Shown: positions 1-7,076, counted from the stretch's first letter. The stretch is DNA of 7,843 bases from an uncultured Leucothrix sp. (GCA_938004025.1 CALKXC010000297.1:1-7843), one strand, 5' to 3'. The notes: a model not told the origin generated them from the sequence alone. Numbers and translations: made by a program.

Positions 1-584
1 GACCAATTAGCATCTAAAGGCTCCAAACCAATACTAATACTTCTCGCATCACCCGATCGGCTCATTACGCTACGAACTTTTTGATATGCCTCTCCACCAT
101 TTGGATAAATACCAAACAACATAAACTCCTCATAAAGAAAGTTTACTCGCAGCGCCATCTCATTAACTTGCCTCATTTCATACAACCAAAGGCTGATGTC
201 TTCAACATTAGGCGGTCGGGCAACTAAAGCAGGATCGGCTTGGGCATATTTAACCTCATCAATGACACGCTGACGACGCAAAATGATCATGGCGAGTAAG
301 GAACGTGATTCCTCATCTACCACCTGCTGCAAAGCCAATAACCGGTTGATCGGAGGAACGCTGATCACACCATCAGGTAACGTGAACACCTGAAAGGCTA
401 CTTTATAACCTTGCTCTAACTCCATCGTCAGTTCAATTTTTTGAGGCGTCGAAACGCTGCTCAAAATATTAATAAACGAGAGTACCCCCATCACACACAG
501 GAAAATACTTAAGAACGGAAACAGGCTTATTTCCAGCTTTTCCTGCAGTAAGTAGCGGGCGTAACGAGACGCTCTACTGGCCAT
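1..584 (-). CDS. ExbD/TolR-like single-TM protein, 3' end outside window
   Basis: The reading frame is open from an ATG at 584-582 to the window edge, giving 194 residues without a stop; the C-terminus is missing. A short basic N-terminus (residues 1-17, several Arg) is followed by one membrane helix at about 19-41, then a long polar domain that should lie in the periplasm. This is ExbD/TolR topology. The helix begins EISLFPFLSIFLC, which by eye matches the ExbD/TolR pattern in which Pro-Phe is followed two residues later by the essential Asp; here that place is Ser26. The periplasmic part (about 45-194) is not one I recognise and shows no clear peptidoglycan-binding motif. The start overlaps the end of the upstream channel gene by 11 bases, so the two are probably translationally coupled and form a complex. 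The ExbD-like assignment rests on topology, the short helix motif and the partner gene, not on overall similarity. Confidence 0.72.
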   Translation of the reverse strand, partial: MASRASRYARYLLQEKLEISLFPFLSIFLCVMGVLSFINILSSVSTPQKIELTMELEQGYKVAFQVFTLPDGVISVPPINRLLALQQVVDEESRSLLAMIILRRQRVIDEVKYAQADPALVARPPNVEDISLWLYEMRQVNEMALRVNFLYEEFMLFGIYPNGGEAYQKVRSVMSRSGDARSISIGLEPLDANW

Positions 585-1596
585 GCTTCTTGTAGTCGCT
601 GAGACGAGATTCAAAGATCATTTCATAAAGATCTTCCATCGTTTCCTGCAATGCGCCAACCTGCGTACTCAGCATTTTTATTTCGTTGGCGACTGATTGT
701 ACGGGTGCCATATTGGTACCATCCGCAGCAACAAGGTTAGCATCAGCAGCTGTGACACCACCTGCAACGAACTCTAGTCGTGGCTTAATTTCATGAAACC
801 ACTGTTGGTCAAGCTGAATAAGGTAAGCTTCTTCGCGCTTTTCCAAGGCAATCAATGTCATCATCAACGGCACACTTAACAGCAAAGCGAGCAGTGTTGT
901 ATCGAAAGCCGTTGCGAGTGAGTTGGTCACTAAAGGTAGGTTGTCTTTCAACATCGATGAAACGTCTGTTACTGAGTTAGTCGCCGTCATCGCATCTGAG
1001 AAATGCGCAATACCATTACTAATTCCCCAGACTGTTCCAATGAAACCAAGAATTGGGATAGCCCAAACCATAAACCGAGGCAGGGCAAACGAGCCGCGCA
1101 TGTATTCGCGCTCCGTAATCCCAAATGCCTCATCCACCTCAGCAGAGGGGTTGGATTGAGAAAGAAATAAACGTAACCGAGTCAGTAGTAAGTTGTCATG
1201 CGTTACTTTACTGCCTGATAGTTTTTGCTGAAGGCTTGCTAAGATACCGTTGCTCTCAGTGGTAGCAATCGTTTCACTTAGCACACCAGGCAAAGCACGT
1301 TTTGCCACGACTTCCGTTTGTTGCTGCTCGCTGATTAAGCGACCTCGCTTCATCCAAAGATGCATTAAGCTTGCAACAAAGAACCACAAAATCAACGGTG
1401 AAATCCAGTTCCCAAATAGAATATTCATCAAACGATGCATCGTCTGAACATCTAAAAATAGGTGAACTAAGAGTGCAGGAATCAAAACTAGAATAGCACC
1501 CAAAATTAGAGGCTGTAAAAAAGCCTGCTCTACCGGATATTGTCTTGCAATGGCTACCGCAGTCGGTTGGCCTCTGTTTACAGTTTCTTCAGTCAC
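574..1596 (-). CDS. MotA/TolQ/ExbB-family proton channel protein
   Basis: This 340-residue inner-membrane protein belongs to the family whose pentamers surround a dimer of ExbD/TolR-like subunits and use ion flow to do work in the envelope. Predicted membrane helices lie at about 28-49, 64-82, 171-195 and 225-251, with a cytoplasmic stretch at 83-170 between the second and third. Helix 3 contains GTVWGI (Thr188), the family's hallmark; helix 4 contains AFDTTLLAL (Thr233, Thr234), a position equivalent to the second conserved pore Thr of ExbB. Asp232 beside it is a charged residue in the membrane. The C-terminal 40 residues look like a heptad-type helix. The extra N-terminal helix makes it unlike standard TolQ (three helices, about 230 residues). 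The start is GTG at 1596: an in-frame TAG lies just upstream, AGAGAA precedes it, and no other start fits. It lies 31 bases after dacB. The family is confident; the specific role is unknown. Confidence 0.88.
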   Translation of the reverse strand: MTEETVNRGQPTAVAIARQYPVEQAFLQPLILGAILVLIPALLVHLFLDVQTMHRLMNILFGNWISPLILWFFVASLMHLWMKRGRLISEQQQTEVVAKRALPGVLSETIATTESNGILASLQQKLSGSKVTHDNLLLTRLRLFLSQSNPSAEVDEAFGITEREYMRGSFALPRFMVWAIPILGFIGTVWGISNGIAHFSDAMTATNSVTDVSSMLKDNLPLVTNSLATAFDTTLLALLLSVPLMMTLIALEKREEAYLIQLDQQWFHEIKPRLEFVAGGVTAADANLVAADGTNMAPVQSVANEIKMLSTQVGALQETMEDLYEMIFESRLSDYKKHGQ

Positions 1597-1627
1597 GTTG
1601 TTATTTCTCTAAACATTATTGTTCTCA

Positions 1628-3088
1628 TTAATTCCGATAGGCCAACTGCTGATCAGTCTTTCCCCAAAACACCCACTCAATGAAATTATCATGAATTAAG
1701 CGCGCTCGACTACGAGCCTTTGGGTCATTGTGCAATATTGATACAACATAAGTCCGGCCATCTGCCGCATTTACATAACCTGCAATTCCACGAACATCTC
1801 TAAGCGTGCCTGTTTTGAAGAAACCGCGGCCTCTAACAGCAGAAGAACGTAATCGGCTCTTCATCGTGCCATCCACTCCAGCAACAGCCATTGAGCGCAT
1901 CAGTGCTTCACGATGCGGTCCTCTAAAAGCTCTTGTAAGCAAGTGTGAAATATTCTCTGTGCTTATTCGAGCATATCGACTTAAACCAGAACCATTTTCA
2001 ATACGCAGCTCAGGAAAGTCCAAACCTTGACTACGCAAGTAGTCATCAATAGCCTCAGCGCCTTTTCTTGGAGTACCCGGTGCGCCAAAACGCTTAGCAC
2101 CAATCGAACGCATCAACTGCCTAGCCATTACATTATTACTATCTTTCACAACCGTTGGTAATAATTGAGCCAACGACTTGGAGTAGTGAGTATGAATAGG
2201 GCGGGCATTAGGAGGTGTCGCACCTACCATAAACTGAGTGTTGATATTACCTTTAAGTTCCCGCTTCCAAATACGTTGGATTGCAGAGTACATGGTATTA
2301 GCCGGATCCGTCACCGCCATTGTGAAACCGCGTGCACGACAACGTCTTGCCATATAGCCAGAGAAAGTAATGGTTACCTTGTCGCCATAGCCACGTTTAA
2401 CGCTTGTTCTCACTTTACAGCTACGCTTAGCGCGCTTAATTCTGTTTACGATATGAAGGTTATGTGCCGGTGTCCTGGTTGTTACTGAAATTTTATTGCC
2501 TCGACGTGAAGCAGTAAAAGTAGAACGCCTTTCATTAAACATCAATGCGTCAGGCTGAGCATTGTAAGAACTGTACGGTTTTCCATCAAATGCGCCGGGA
2601 TCAATTTTTGGCCCATTAAAATGAGTGTCATCAAAGATTAGTCGGCCATTGATCGTGTGGATACCTTTGCGTCGAAGTTGACTCAACATTTCACGTAAAC
2701 CCTGAGTATCAAAGTCAGGTGCGCCATATCCTTTGATATAAACATTACCCGACAAAACGCCACCTTGAAGATTACCATTTGTTGAGATTTCGATGGGCCA
2801 TCGGTAGTTTGGACCTAAAACTCCGATTGCAACATAAGCCGTCAGTAGCTTCATAACAGAGGCAGGGTTACGCGCAATTTGAGCATTATGAGAGATCAAT
2901 GGTCGAGGTGATCCAATCGCTTGAACGTAAGCACTCATTCCCCAAGGAGACATTCCTTTAGAGCGTAAAAGCTGTTGTATTTCTGCAGGTAGATTAGGGT
3001 AGATCGGTTGTGCGGCGGCTGCCTGATTTGTTGGTATTAGTATCGCCAACATCACGCAGACTGTTGTTAAAATTGCCCTTATTTTCAT
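1628..3088 (-). CDS. dacB: D-alanyl-D-alanine carboxypeptidase/endopeptidase, PBP4 type (peptidase S13)
   Basis: This 486-residue periplasmic penicillin-binding protein should remove the terminal D-Ala from peptidoglycan stem peptides and cut D-Ala-meso-DAP cross-links. All three active-site motifs are present: SVMK with Ser77 and Lys80, SNN at 317-319, and KTG at 425-427. Length is close to E. coli PBP4 (477 residues). Residues 1-26 form a Sec signal peptide with a basic start, a hydrophobic core and an Ala-rich cleavage region ending before Gln27; Cys11 is within the core and is not a lipobox. The roughly 250-residue insert between the first two motifs is typical of class C PBPs of this type. 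The protein is notably Arg-rich, and two cysteines (224 and 250) sit in the insert. AAGGTG at 3101-3096, seven bases before the ATG, supports the start. The gene follows ubiD after 56 bases and precedes the channel gene by 31. Relatives in some species are called PbpG-like, but the S13 layout favours DacB. Confidence 0.94.
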   Translation of the reverse strand: MKIRAILTTVCVMLAILIPTNQAAAAQPIYPNLPAEIQQLLRSKGMSPWGMSAYVQAIGSPRPLISHNAQIARNPASVMKLLTAYVAIGVLGPNYRWPIEISTNGNLQGGVLSGNVYIKGYGAPDFDTQGLREMLSQLRRKGIHTINGRLIFDDTHFNGPKIDPGAFDGKPYSSYNAQPDALMFNERRSTFTASRRGNKISVTTRTPAHNLHIVNRIKRAKRSCKVRTSVKRGYGDKVTITFSGYMARRCRARGFTMAVTDPANTMYSAIQRIWKRELKGNINTQFMVGATPPNARPIHTHYSKSLAQLLPTVVKDSNNVMARQLMRSIGAKRFGAPGTPRKGAEAIDDYLRSQGLDFPELRIENGSGLSRYARISTENISHLLTRAFRGPHREALMRSMAVAGVDGTMKSRLRSSAVRGRGFFKTGTLRDVRGIAGYVNAADGRTYVVSILHNDPKARSRARLIHDNFIEWVFWGKTDQQLAYRN

Positions 3089-3095
3089 TTAGTTA

Positions 3096-3101
3096 CACCT
3101 T
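3096..3101 (-). promoter_or_regulatory. dacB ribosome binding site
   Basis: The minus strand reads AAGGTG seven bases before the dacB ATG, a near-perfect Shine-Dalgarno sequence. It is stronger than the sites in front of bioF and ubiD and suggests dacB is translated independently of ubiD. The surrounding 56-base gap is AT-rich on the minus strand (AATAATAATAA) and could hold a weak promoter, but I see no convincing pair of boxes and no terminator hairpin. Confidence 0.75.
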
Positions 3102-3144
3102 ATTTCGGGAGTTATTTTTATTATTATTGTTCAGTACCGATTGT

Positions 3145-4614
3145 TTATTTGTCGATACCTAGCTCCGACCACATACTATCAACACGGGCCTTAACCTCAT
3201 CTTTCATTATTATGGGTTCACCCCATTCGCGGGTAGTTTCCCCTTCCCACTTATTGGTTGCATCCATCCCCATTTTAGAACCTAAACCTGAGACAGGCGA
3301 TGCAAAATCCAAATAATCAATTGGAGTGTTTTCAATCAATAGTGTATCACGTGCAGGGTCCATACGGGTAGTCATTGCCCAAATCACATCTTCCCAGTTC
3401 CGTGTATTGATATCGTCATCCACCACAATAACGAACTTAGTATACATGAACTGCCTTAAGAAAGACCAAACGCCCATCATTACCCGCTTAGCATGACCTG
3501 GATATTGTTTCTTCATACTCACCACTGCCATTCGGTAGGAACAACCTTCCGGCGGCAAATAGAAATCAACAATTTCTGGAAACTGCTTTTGTAATATAGG
3601 CACAAACACCTCATTAAGCGCAACACCAAGTATCGCAGGCTCATCGGGCGGACGACCTGTATAGGTACTATGATAAATTGGTTTATGTCTATGCGTAATG
3701 CGCTCTACTGTAAACACTGGGAAGGTATCGACCTCATTGTAATAACCTGTGTGGTCACCAAATGGTCCTTCAGGTGCCATATCATCAGGGTATAAGTGCC
3801 CCTCCAATACAAACTCAGCCGTTGCCGGCACCTGTAAGTCATTGCCAATACATTCTGCAAGCTCGGTACGTGATCCTCGTAACAAACCAGCAAATGCATA
3901 TTCCGATAAAGTGTCAGGAACGGGCGTAACCGCACCTAATATCGTTGCGGGGTCAGCACCCAAAGCAACACTAATAGGGAATTGCTCGCCAGGATGTTCC
4001 TGCTTCCATTCGCGAAAGTCTAGAGCACCACCTCGATGTGATAGCCAACGCATGATCAATCGATTCTTACCAATTAACTGCATCCGATAGATGCCAAGGT
4101 TTTGACGCTTTTTATGCGGCCCTTTAGTAATGACTAAGCCCCAAGTAATTAACGGTGCAACATCACCCGGCCAGCAATGCTGAATTGGAATTTTATTAAG
4201 GTCTACTTGATCATCTTCAATCACCACTTCCTGACAGGCTGGCTTTTTGATTTTCTTCGGTGCCATATCAAGCACCTTGCGATACTTAGGAATCAGGTTT
4301 AATGCATCCCGAAATCCTTTAGGGGGCTCTGGCTCTTTAAGCATGGCAAGCAGTTGGCCCACGCCACGCAATGCCTCAACACTTTCCTCACCCATGCCCA
4401 TCGCAACACGTCTTGTGGTTCCAAATAGGTTTGTTAAAACGGGTGTTTCATGACCTTTTGGATTTTCAAACAGTAGAGCAGGGCCGCCTGCTCTTAAGAC
4501 GCGATCAGAAATCTCCGTCATTTCCAAATAAGGATCCACTTCAGTAGTGATGCGTTTGAGTTCGCCCTGTGCTTCAAGCTGCTCAATGAAGTCCCTTAGA
4601 TCTTTATATTTCAT
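3145..4614 (-). CDS. ubiD: 4-hydroxy-3-polyprenylbenzoate decarboxylase UbiD
   Basis: UbiD decarboxylates 3-polyprenyl-4-hydroxybenzoate to 2-polyprenylphenol in ubiquinone biosynthesis, using prenylated FMN supplied by UbiX (not in this window). At 489 residues it is near E. coli UbiD (497). By comparison with the A. niger Fdc1 active site, the catalytic Arg is Arg177 in GIYRMQ, and the acidic pair is Glu282 and Asp287 in [10 protein letters not shown]. Asn172, His193 and Glu238 occupy the metal and cofactor-phosphate ligand positions. No key residue is missing, so the enzyme should be active. Its ATG lies inside the end of bioF in an ATGA overlap (4614-4611), and only a weak purine stretch (GAGCGAG) precedes it, so translation is probably coupled to bioF. 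Typical family members act in the cytoplasm as oligomers. Related UbiD-family enzymes decarboxylate other aromatic acids, but the overall sequence matches the ubiquinone-type enzyme closely. Confidence 0.96.
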   Translation of the reverse strand: MKYKDLRDFIEQLEAQGELKRITTEVDPYLEMTEISDRVLRAGGPALLFENPKGHETPVLTNLFGTTRRVAMGMGEESVEALRGVGQLLAMLKEPEPPKGFRDALNLIPKYRKVLDMAPKKIKKPACQEVVIEDDQVDLNKIPIQHCWPGDVAPLITWGLVITKGPHKKRQNLGIYRMQLIGKNRLIMRWLSHRGGALDFREWKQEHPGEQFPISVALGADPATILGAVTPVPDTLSEYAFAGLLRGSRTELAECIGNDLQVPATAEFVLEGHLYPDDMAPEGPFGDHTGYYNEVDTFPVFTVERITHRHKPIYHSTYTGRPPDEPAILGVALNEVFVPILQKQFPEIVDFYLPPEGCSYRMAVVSMKKQYPGHAKRVMMGVWSFLRQFMYTKFVIVVDDDINTRNWEDVIWAMTTRMDPARDTLLIENTPIDYLDFASPVSGLGSKMGMDATNKWEGETTREWGEPIIMKDEVKARVDSMWSELGIDK

Positions 4615-5795
4615 GCTCGCTCTATCGGTTGATTGACAAACACTGCTGCCAGCGCGTCGAGTAACTGTTCTATTTGTAAACTGGTGTGCGAAGCTGAAAG
4701 AGTCACTCTTAGCCTTGCCTCATTTTTGGGAACCGTAGGAGGGCGTATCGCCGTCACTAAAATACCTTTCTCTTGTAACTGCTGGCTCGCTTTCAAAGCC
4801 GCCGCACTACTGCCCATTAGTATCGGCTGTATCGCTGTCTCAGATGGCATCATTGCCAAACCTAACGTTTCTGCGCCTTGCTTAAACTGCTTAATATTCT
4901 GCTGTAACTGCTCGCGTCGCCACGACTCTTCTTGAATCAATCGTAAACTCATTCGACCTGCAGCCGCTATTGCTGGCGGCATCGCCGTCGTGAAGACATA
5001 GGTTCGCGCCGATTGTATCAGGTATTCAATCAGATCTTGGTCACCTGCTACAAATGCACCTGCTGTTCCCGCGGCTTTTCCCAGTGTCGCCATTAAAACT
5101 GGCACTTCATCACTCGTTAGTTTTTGTTGCTCAACTAAACCTGCGCCAGTTTTCCCCAAAACGCCAAAGCCATGGGCATCGTCTACCATCAACCAACTCT
5201 TATTTTGCTCAGCAAGCACCGCCATCTCGTTTAGCTTAGCTTCATCCCCATCCATGCTAAACACGCCATCCGTAATCACCATACTGGCACTATCTCCATG
5301 ACGGTTGAGACGCTTTTCAAGGTTTTCGATATCATTATGAGCGTAACGCCACATGGTCGCGTCACTAAGCCTTCCCGCATCAATCAACGAGGCGTGATTC
5401 AAACGATCCTGAAATATCGTTTCATTTTTCTCAGTCAATGCTGAGATAGTACCGAGGTTTGCCATATAGCCCGTCGAAAATAATAAAGCTTGCTCACGAC
5501 CGGTGAACTCAGCGATTTCTTCTTCAAGTAACTGGTGCTCAATGTTGTGACCATTGATGAGATGTGCAGCACCACTACCAACACCGTATTGTCTGACTGC
5601 TGACTCAAACGCTTCGATGAGTTTAGGGTGGTTTGCCAAGCCAAGGTAATCATTACTGCAAAAGGTAAGCAGTTGTTGCCCATCAATAAGCATTGACGGT
5701 TGCTGTGCAGATTCACTGAGACGAGGGCGACGATACAGATGTGTTTGCTGTTGCTGCTGAAGAAAATCGTTAATTAGGTTTAAATCTTTTTTCAT
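4611..5795 (-). CDS. bioF: 8-amino-7-oxononanoate synthase BioF
   Basis: BioF joins pimeloyl-ACP (or pimeloyl-CoA) and L-alanine with loss of CO2 to make 8-amino-7-oxononanoate, the first step of biotin ring assembly. It is a cytoplasmic fold-type I PLP enzyme of the alpha-oxoamine synthase family. With the ATG at 5795 it has 394 residues, close to the usual 385. PLP-contact residues are visible: His134 in DRLNHASL, Asp205 and His208 in VDDAHG, and the Schiff-base Lys240 in ATLGKAAG. The C-terminal AIRPPTVP (349-356) is shared with E. coli BioF, which argues against the sister enzymes Kbl (threonine pathway) and HemA. A TTG at 5810 would add five residues, but the MKKDLN start fits the family better. 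Neither start has a Shine-Dalgarno sequence. No other bio gene is in the window. A terminator lies just upstream and ubiD overlaps its 3' end by four bases. Confidence 0.95.
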   Translation of the reverse strand: MKKDLNLINDFLQQQQQTHLYRRPRLSESAQQPSMLIDGQQLLTFCSNDYLGLANHPKLIEAFESAVRQYGVGSGAAHLINGHNIEHQLLEEEIAEFTGREQALLFSTGYMANLGTISALTEKNETIFQDRLNHASLIDAGRLSDATMWRYAHNDIENLEKRLNRHGDSASMVITDGVFSMDGDEAKLNEMAVLAEQNKSWLMVDDAHGFGVLGKTGAGLVEQQKLTSDEVPVLMATLGKAAGTAGAFVAGDQDLIEYLIQSARTYVFTTAMPPAIAAAGRMSLRLIQEESWRREQLQQNIKQFKQGAETLGLAMMPSETAIQPILMGSSAAALKASQQLQEKGILVTAIRPPTVPKNEARLRVTLSASHTSLQIEQLLDALAAVFVNQPIERA

Positions 5796-5801
5796 CAGAC
5801 C

Positions 5802-5807
5802 ATTATA
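5802..5807 (-). promoter_or_regulatory. Candidate -10 box of bioF, possibly giving a leaderless mRNA
   Basis: The minus strand reads a perfect TATAAT whose last base is six bases before the bioF ATG (GGTCTG between). Transcription normally starts about seven bases after this box, which would be at or next to the A of the ATG. The tusA terminator directly upstream means bioF probably needs its own promoter. Against it, no good -35 box is found at 16-18 bases; the nearest TTGGCG is only 13 bases away and lies within the terminator hairpin. The box may be real, activator-dependent, or chance. Confidence 0.4.
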
Positions 5808-5812
5808 CAAAC

Positions 5813-5837
5813 AAAAAAGGCGCCAATAGGCGCCTTT
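5813..5837 (-). terminator. Rho-independent terminator of tusA
   Basis: On the minus strand a perfect 9-bp stem (AAAGGCGCC / GGCGCCTTT) with a four-base TATT loop is followed by further T residues, making a run of T's at the 3' side of the stem. It begins 18 bases after the tusA stop codon and ends 17 bases before the bioF ATG, so it separates tusA from the bioF-ubiD transcript. The A-run on the other side would also give some termination of plus-strand transcripts, but no plus-strand gene ends here. Confidence 0.92.
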
Positions 5838-5855
5838 CAGAATATTTAGCAGTGC

Positions 5856-6086
5856 TTAGTTTTTCTTGATTGCAAAAACAAACTTGCCTGCTTCTTCACC
5901 ACTACTCACTAGCTCATGACCTGTCTGCTTACAATACGCTTCAAAGTCTTTAACAGCGCCAGGATCAGTAGCGATTACTTTGATTACTTCGCCCACTTCC
6001 ATGCCGTTCATTGCTTTTTTACAACGCAAAATTGGCAACGGGCAATTTAGTCCAGATGCATCCAATTCCGTATCAAACTCACTCAT
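5856..6086 (-). CDS. tusA: TusA-family sulfur carrier protein
   Basis: This 76-residue cytoplasmic protein carries the TusA/SirA/YedF signature CPLP at 15-18 after DASGLN, with Cys15 as the expected persulfide-carrying residue. The helix KKAMNGMEVGEV and the ATDPGAVKDFEAYC segment follow as in the family, with further cysteines at 22 and 52. TusA of E. coli (81 residues) passes sulfur from IscS to the TusBCD/TusE relay for tRNA 2-thiouridine; relatives serve molybdenum cofactor synthesis or sulfur oxidation. No TusBCDE or dsr/hdr genes are in the window, so the branch cannot be set and the symbol denotes the family. The start at 6086 is preferred over an ATG at 6110 because GGAG lies six bases before it and nothing precedes the other. 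It is transcribed alone, divergently from dapF, and ends at a strong terminator. Confidence 0.88.
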   Translation of the reverse strand: MSEFDTELDASGLNCPLPILRCKKAMNGMEVGEVIKVIATDPGAVKDFEAYCKQTGHELVSSGEEAGKFVFAIKKN

Positions 6087-6092
6087 TTTAGT

Positions 6093-6096
6093 CTCC
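6093..6096 (-). promoter_or_regulatory. tusA ribosome binding site
   Basis: GGAG on the minus strand, six bases before the ATG at 6086, decides between two in-frame starts. The upstream ATG at 6110 has no purine-rich site and would add eight residues not usual at the TusA N-terminus. Confidence 0.7.
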
Positions 6097-6118
6097 AGTA
6101 TATTAGACATCGCTGATA

Positions 6119-6146
6119 TTGACAGTTACGATAACAGCATTAAAAA
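6119..6146 (+). promoter_or_regulatory. Candidate sigma70 promoter for dapF
   Basis: A perfect TTGACA (6119-6124) is followed after 16 bases by TAAAAA (6141-6146), which matches four of six bases of the -10 consensus. It would start transcription near 6153 and give a 5' leader of about 90 bases before dapF. The divergent region 6087-6245 must also hold the tusA promoter, which I could not assign with confidence. Confidence 0.35.
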
Positions 6147-6192
6147 TAGTAAGCTAGTCTATTGCGAACTTAGGTAGTGTCTATATCTAACA

Positions 6193-6210
6193 ATTGATAT
6201 GCTTATCAAT
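6193..6210. repeat. Short inverted repeat in the tusA-dapF intergenic region
   Basis: ATTGATA and TATCAAT form perfect 7-base arms around a four-base TGCT spacer, 36 bases before the dapF ATG. The AT-rich arms make a weak RNA hairpin but a plausible site for a dimeric regulator. It would lie in the dapF leader if the promoter at 6119 is used. The spacing differs from the Fur consensus. The regulator, if any, is unknown. Confidence 0.45.
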
Positions 6211-6245
6211 AATCCTCAAACTAACATTAAACAGCGAATAGTCTC

Positions 6246-7076
6246 ATGCTACTAAACTTCACCAAAATGCACGGCCTTGGTAATGACTTTATCGTTATTG
6301 ACGCCACTGCTGAAGCATTAAACCTGAGCAATGACACTATCCAACAGCTGTCTGACCGTCATCTAGGGATCGGCTTTGATCAAATGCTGGTAGTCGAATC
6401 AACCGATATTCCAGACTGTGATTTTCGCTATCGCATCTTTAATAGTGATGGTGGCGAAGTGGAACAATGCGGCAACGGCGCTCGTTGTTTTGCACGTTTT
6501 GTCACGGACATGGGTTTGAGTAACAAACAAGAAATTCCAGTGCTTACATCGGGTGGACGCATCGTACTTAAGTTGCAAGACGATGGACAAGTTACCGTGG
6601 ATATGGGCGCTCCTGAACTAATCCCCAATAAAATTCCCTTTTCCGCTGAACAACAACAAGCGACTTATCGACATACTATCGCTGGCCGTAATCTTGCGTT
6701 TGGTGCTGTCTCAATGGGTAATCCACATGCTGTTATTACAGTCGATGATGTTGATACTGCTGCTGTTGAATTAATCGGAGCTGCTTTTCAAGAAGATCCC
6801 ATTTTCCCAAAACAAGTTAATGTGGGTTTCATGCAGATTGTAGACAGAAAAACGATTCGTTTACGTGTTTTTGAACGTGGTGTCGGTGAAACAATGGCTT
6901 GTGGTACGGGAGCTTGTGCGGCTATCGTGGCCGGCCATCTTCAAGGCTTATTAGATGATACCGTTACTGTTATACTGCCCGCAGGCAATCTAATAATTAA
7001 TTGGGCAGGGGACACTAGTGTCGTAAAAATGACGGGGCCTGCCACTACCGTATACCACGGAACTATAACTGTATGA
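6246..7076 (+). CDS. dapF: Diaminopimelate epimerase DapF
   Basis: DapF interconverts LL- and meso-2,6-diaminopimelate, the last step before both lysine (via LysA) and the peptidoglycan cross-linking residue. It is a cofactor-independent cytoplasmic enzyme using two cysteines as acid and base: Cys75 in EQCGNGARC and Cys219 in MACGTGAC. The N-terminal FTKMHGLGNDF and the central MGNPH (157-161) are also signatures. At 276 residues it is the usual length (E. coli 274). The ATG at 6246 fits the family N-terminus although the Shine-Dalgarno is weak. Its stop overlaps the start of the DUF484 gene by four bases, and xerC follows, the standard gammaproteobacterial cluster. Nothing is missing. Confidence 0.97.
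   Translation: MLLNFTKMHGLGNDFIVIDATAEALNLSNDTIQQLSDRHLGIGFDQMLVVESTDIPDCDFRYRIFNSDGGEVEQCGNGARCFARFVTDMGLSNKQEIPVLTSGGRIVLKLQDDGQVTVDMGAPELIPNKIPFSAEQQQATYRHTIAGRNLAFGAVSMGNPHAVITVDDVDTAAVELIGAAFQEDPIFPKQVNVGFMQIVDRKTIRLRVFERGVGETMACGTGACAAIVAGHLQGLLDDTVTVILPAGNLIINWAGDTSVVKMTGPATTVYHGTITV

Noticed and set aside
923..1447. Plus-strand open frames of 65-78 codons opposite the channel gene
   Set aside because: They lie antisense to a well-supported membrane protein gene, have no recognisable domain and no ribosome site.
1..1596. Zorya anti-phage system (ZorA/ZorB)
   Set aside because: ZorB keeps an Asp in its membrane helix and has a peptidoglycan-binding domain, and ZorA has a very long cytoplasmic tail; neither fits, and no helicase or nuclease gene is visible.
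1806..2488. Plus-strand open frames inside dacB
   Set aside because: Antisense shadows of a gene with all three S13 motifs; the translations show no family features.
3705..4453. Open frames on both strands overlapping ubiD
   Set aside because: ubiD is intact with all catalytic residues over this whole stretch.
5796..5810. TTG start for bioF five codons upstream of the ATG
   Set aside because: No ribosome site precedes it, the extra residues are not typical of BioF, and the TATAAT lies within them.
6087..6110. Upstream ATG for tusA giving 84 residues
   Set aside because: No Shine-Dalgarno before it, whereas GGAG precedes the ATG at 6086, and the shorter protein matches the family length.
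6162..6189. Second sigma70 promoter for dapF (TTGCGA and TATCTA)
   Set aside because: Both boxes are weak (four and three matches) and such pairs are expected by chance in AT-rich DNA.
6193..6210. Fur box upstream of dapF
   Set aside because: The arms and spacer do not match the 7-1-7 Fur pattern, and the downstream genes are not iron-related.
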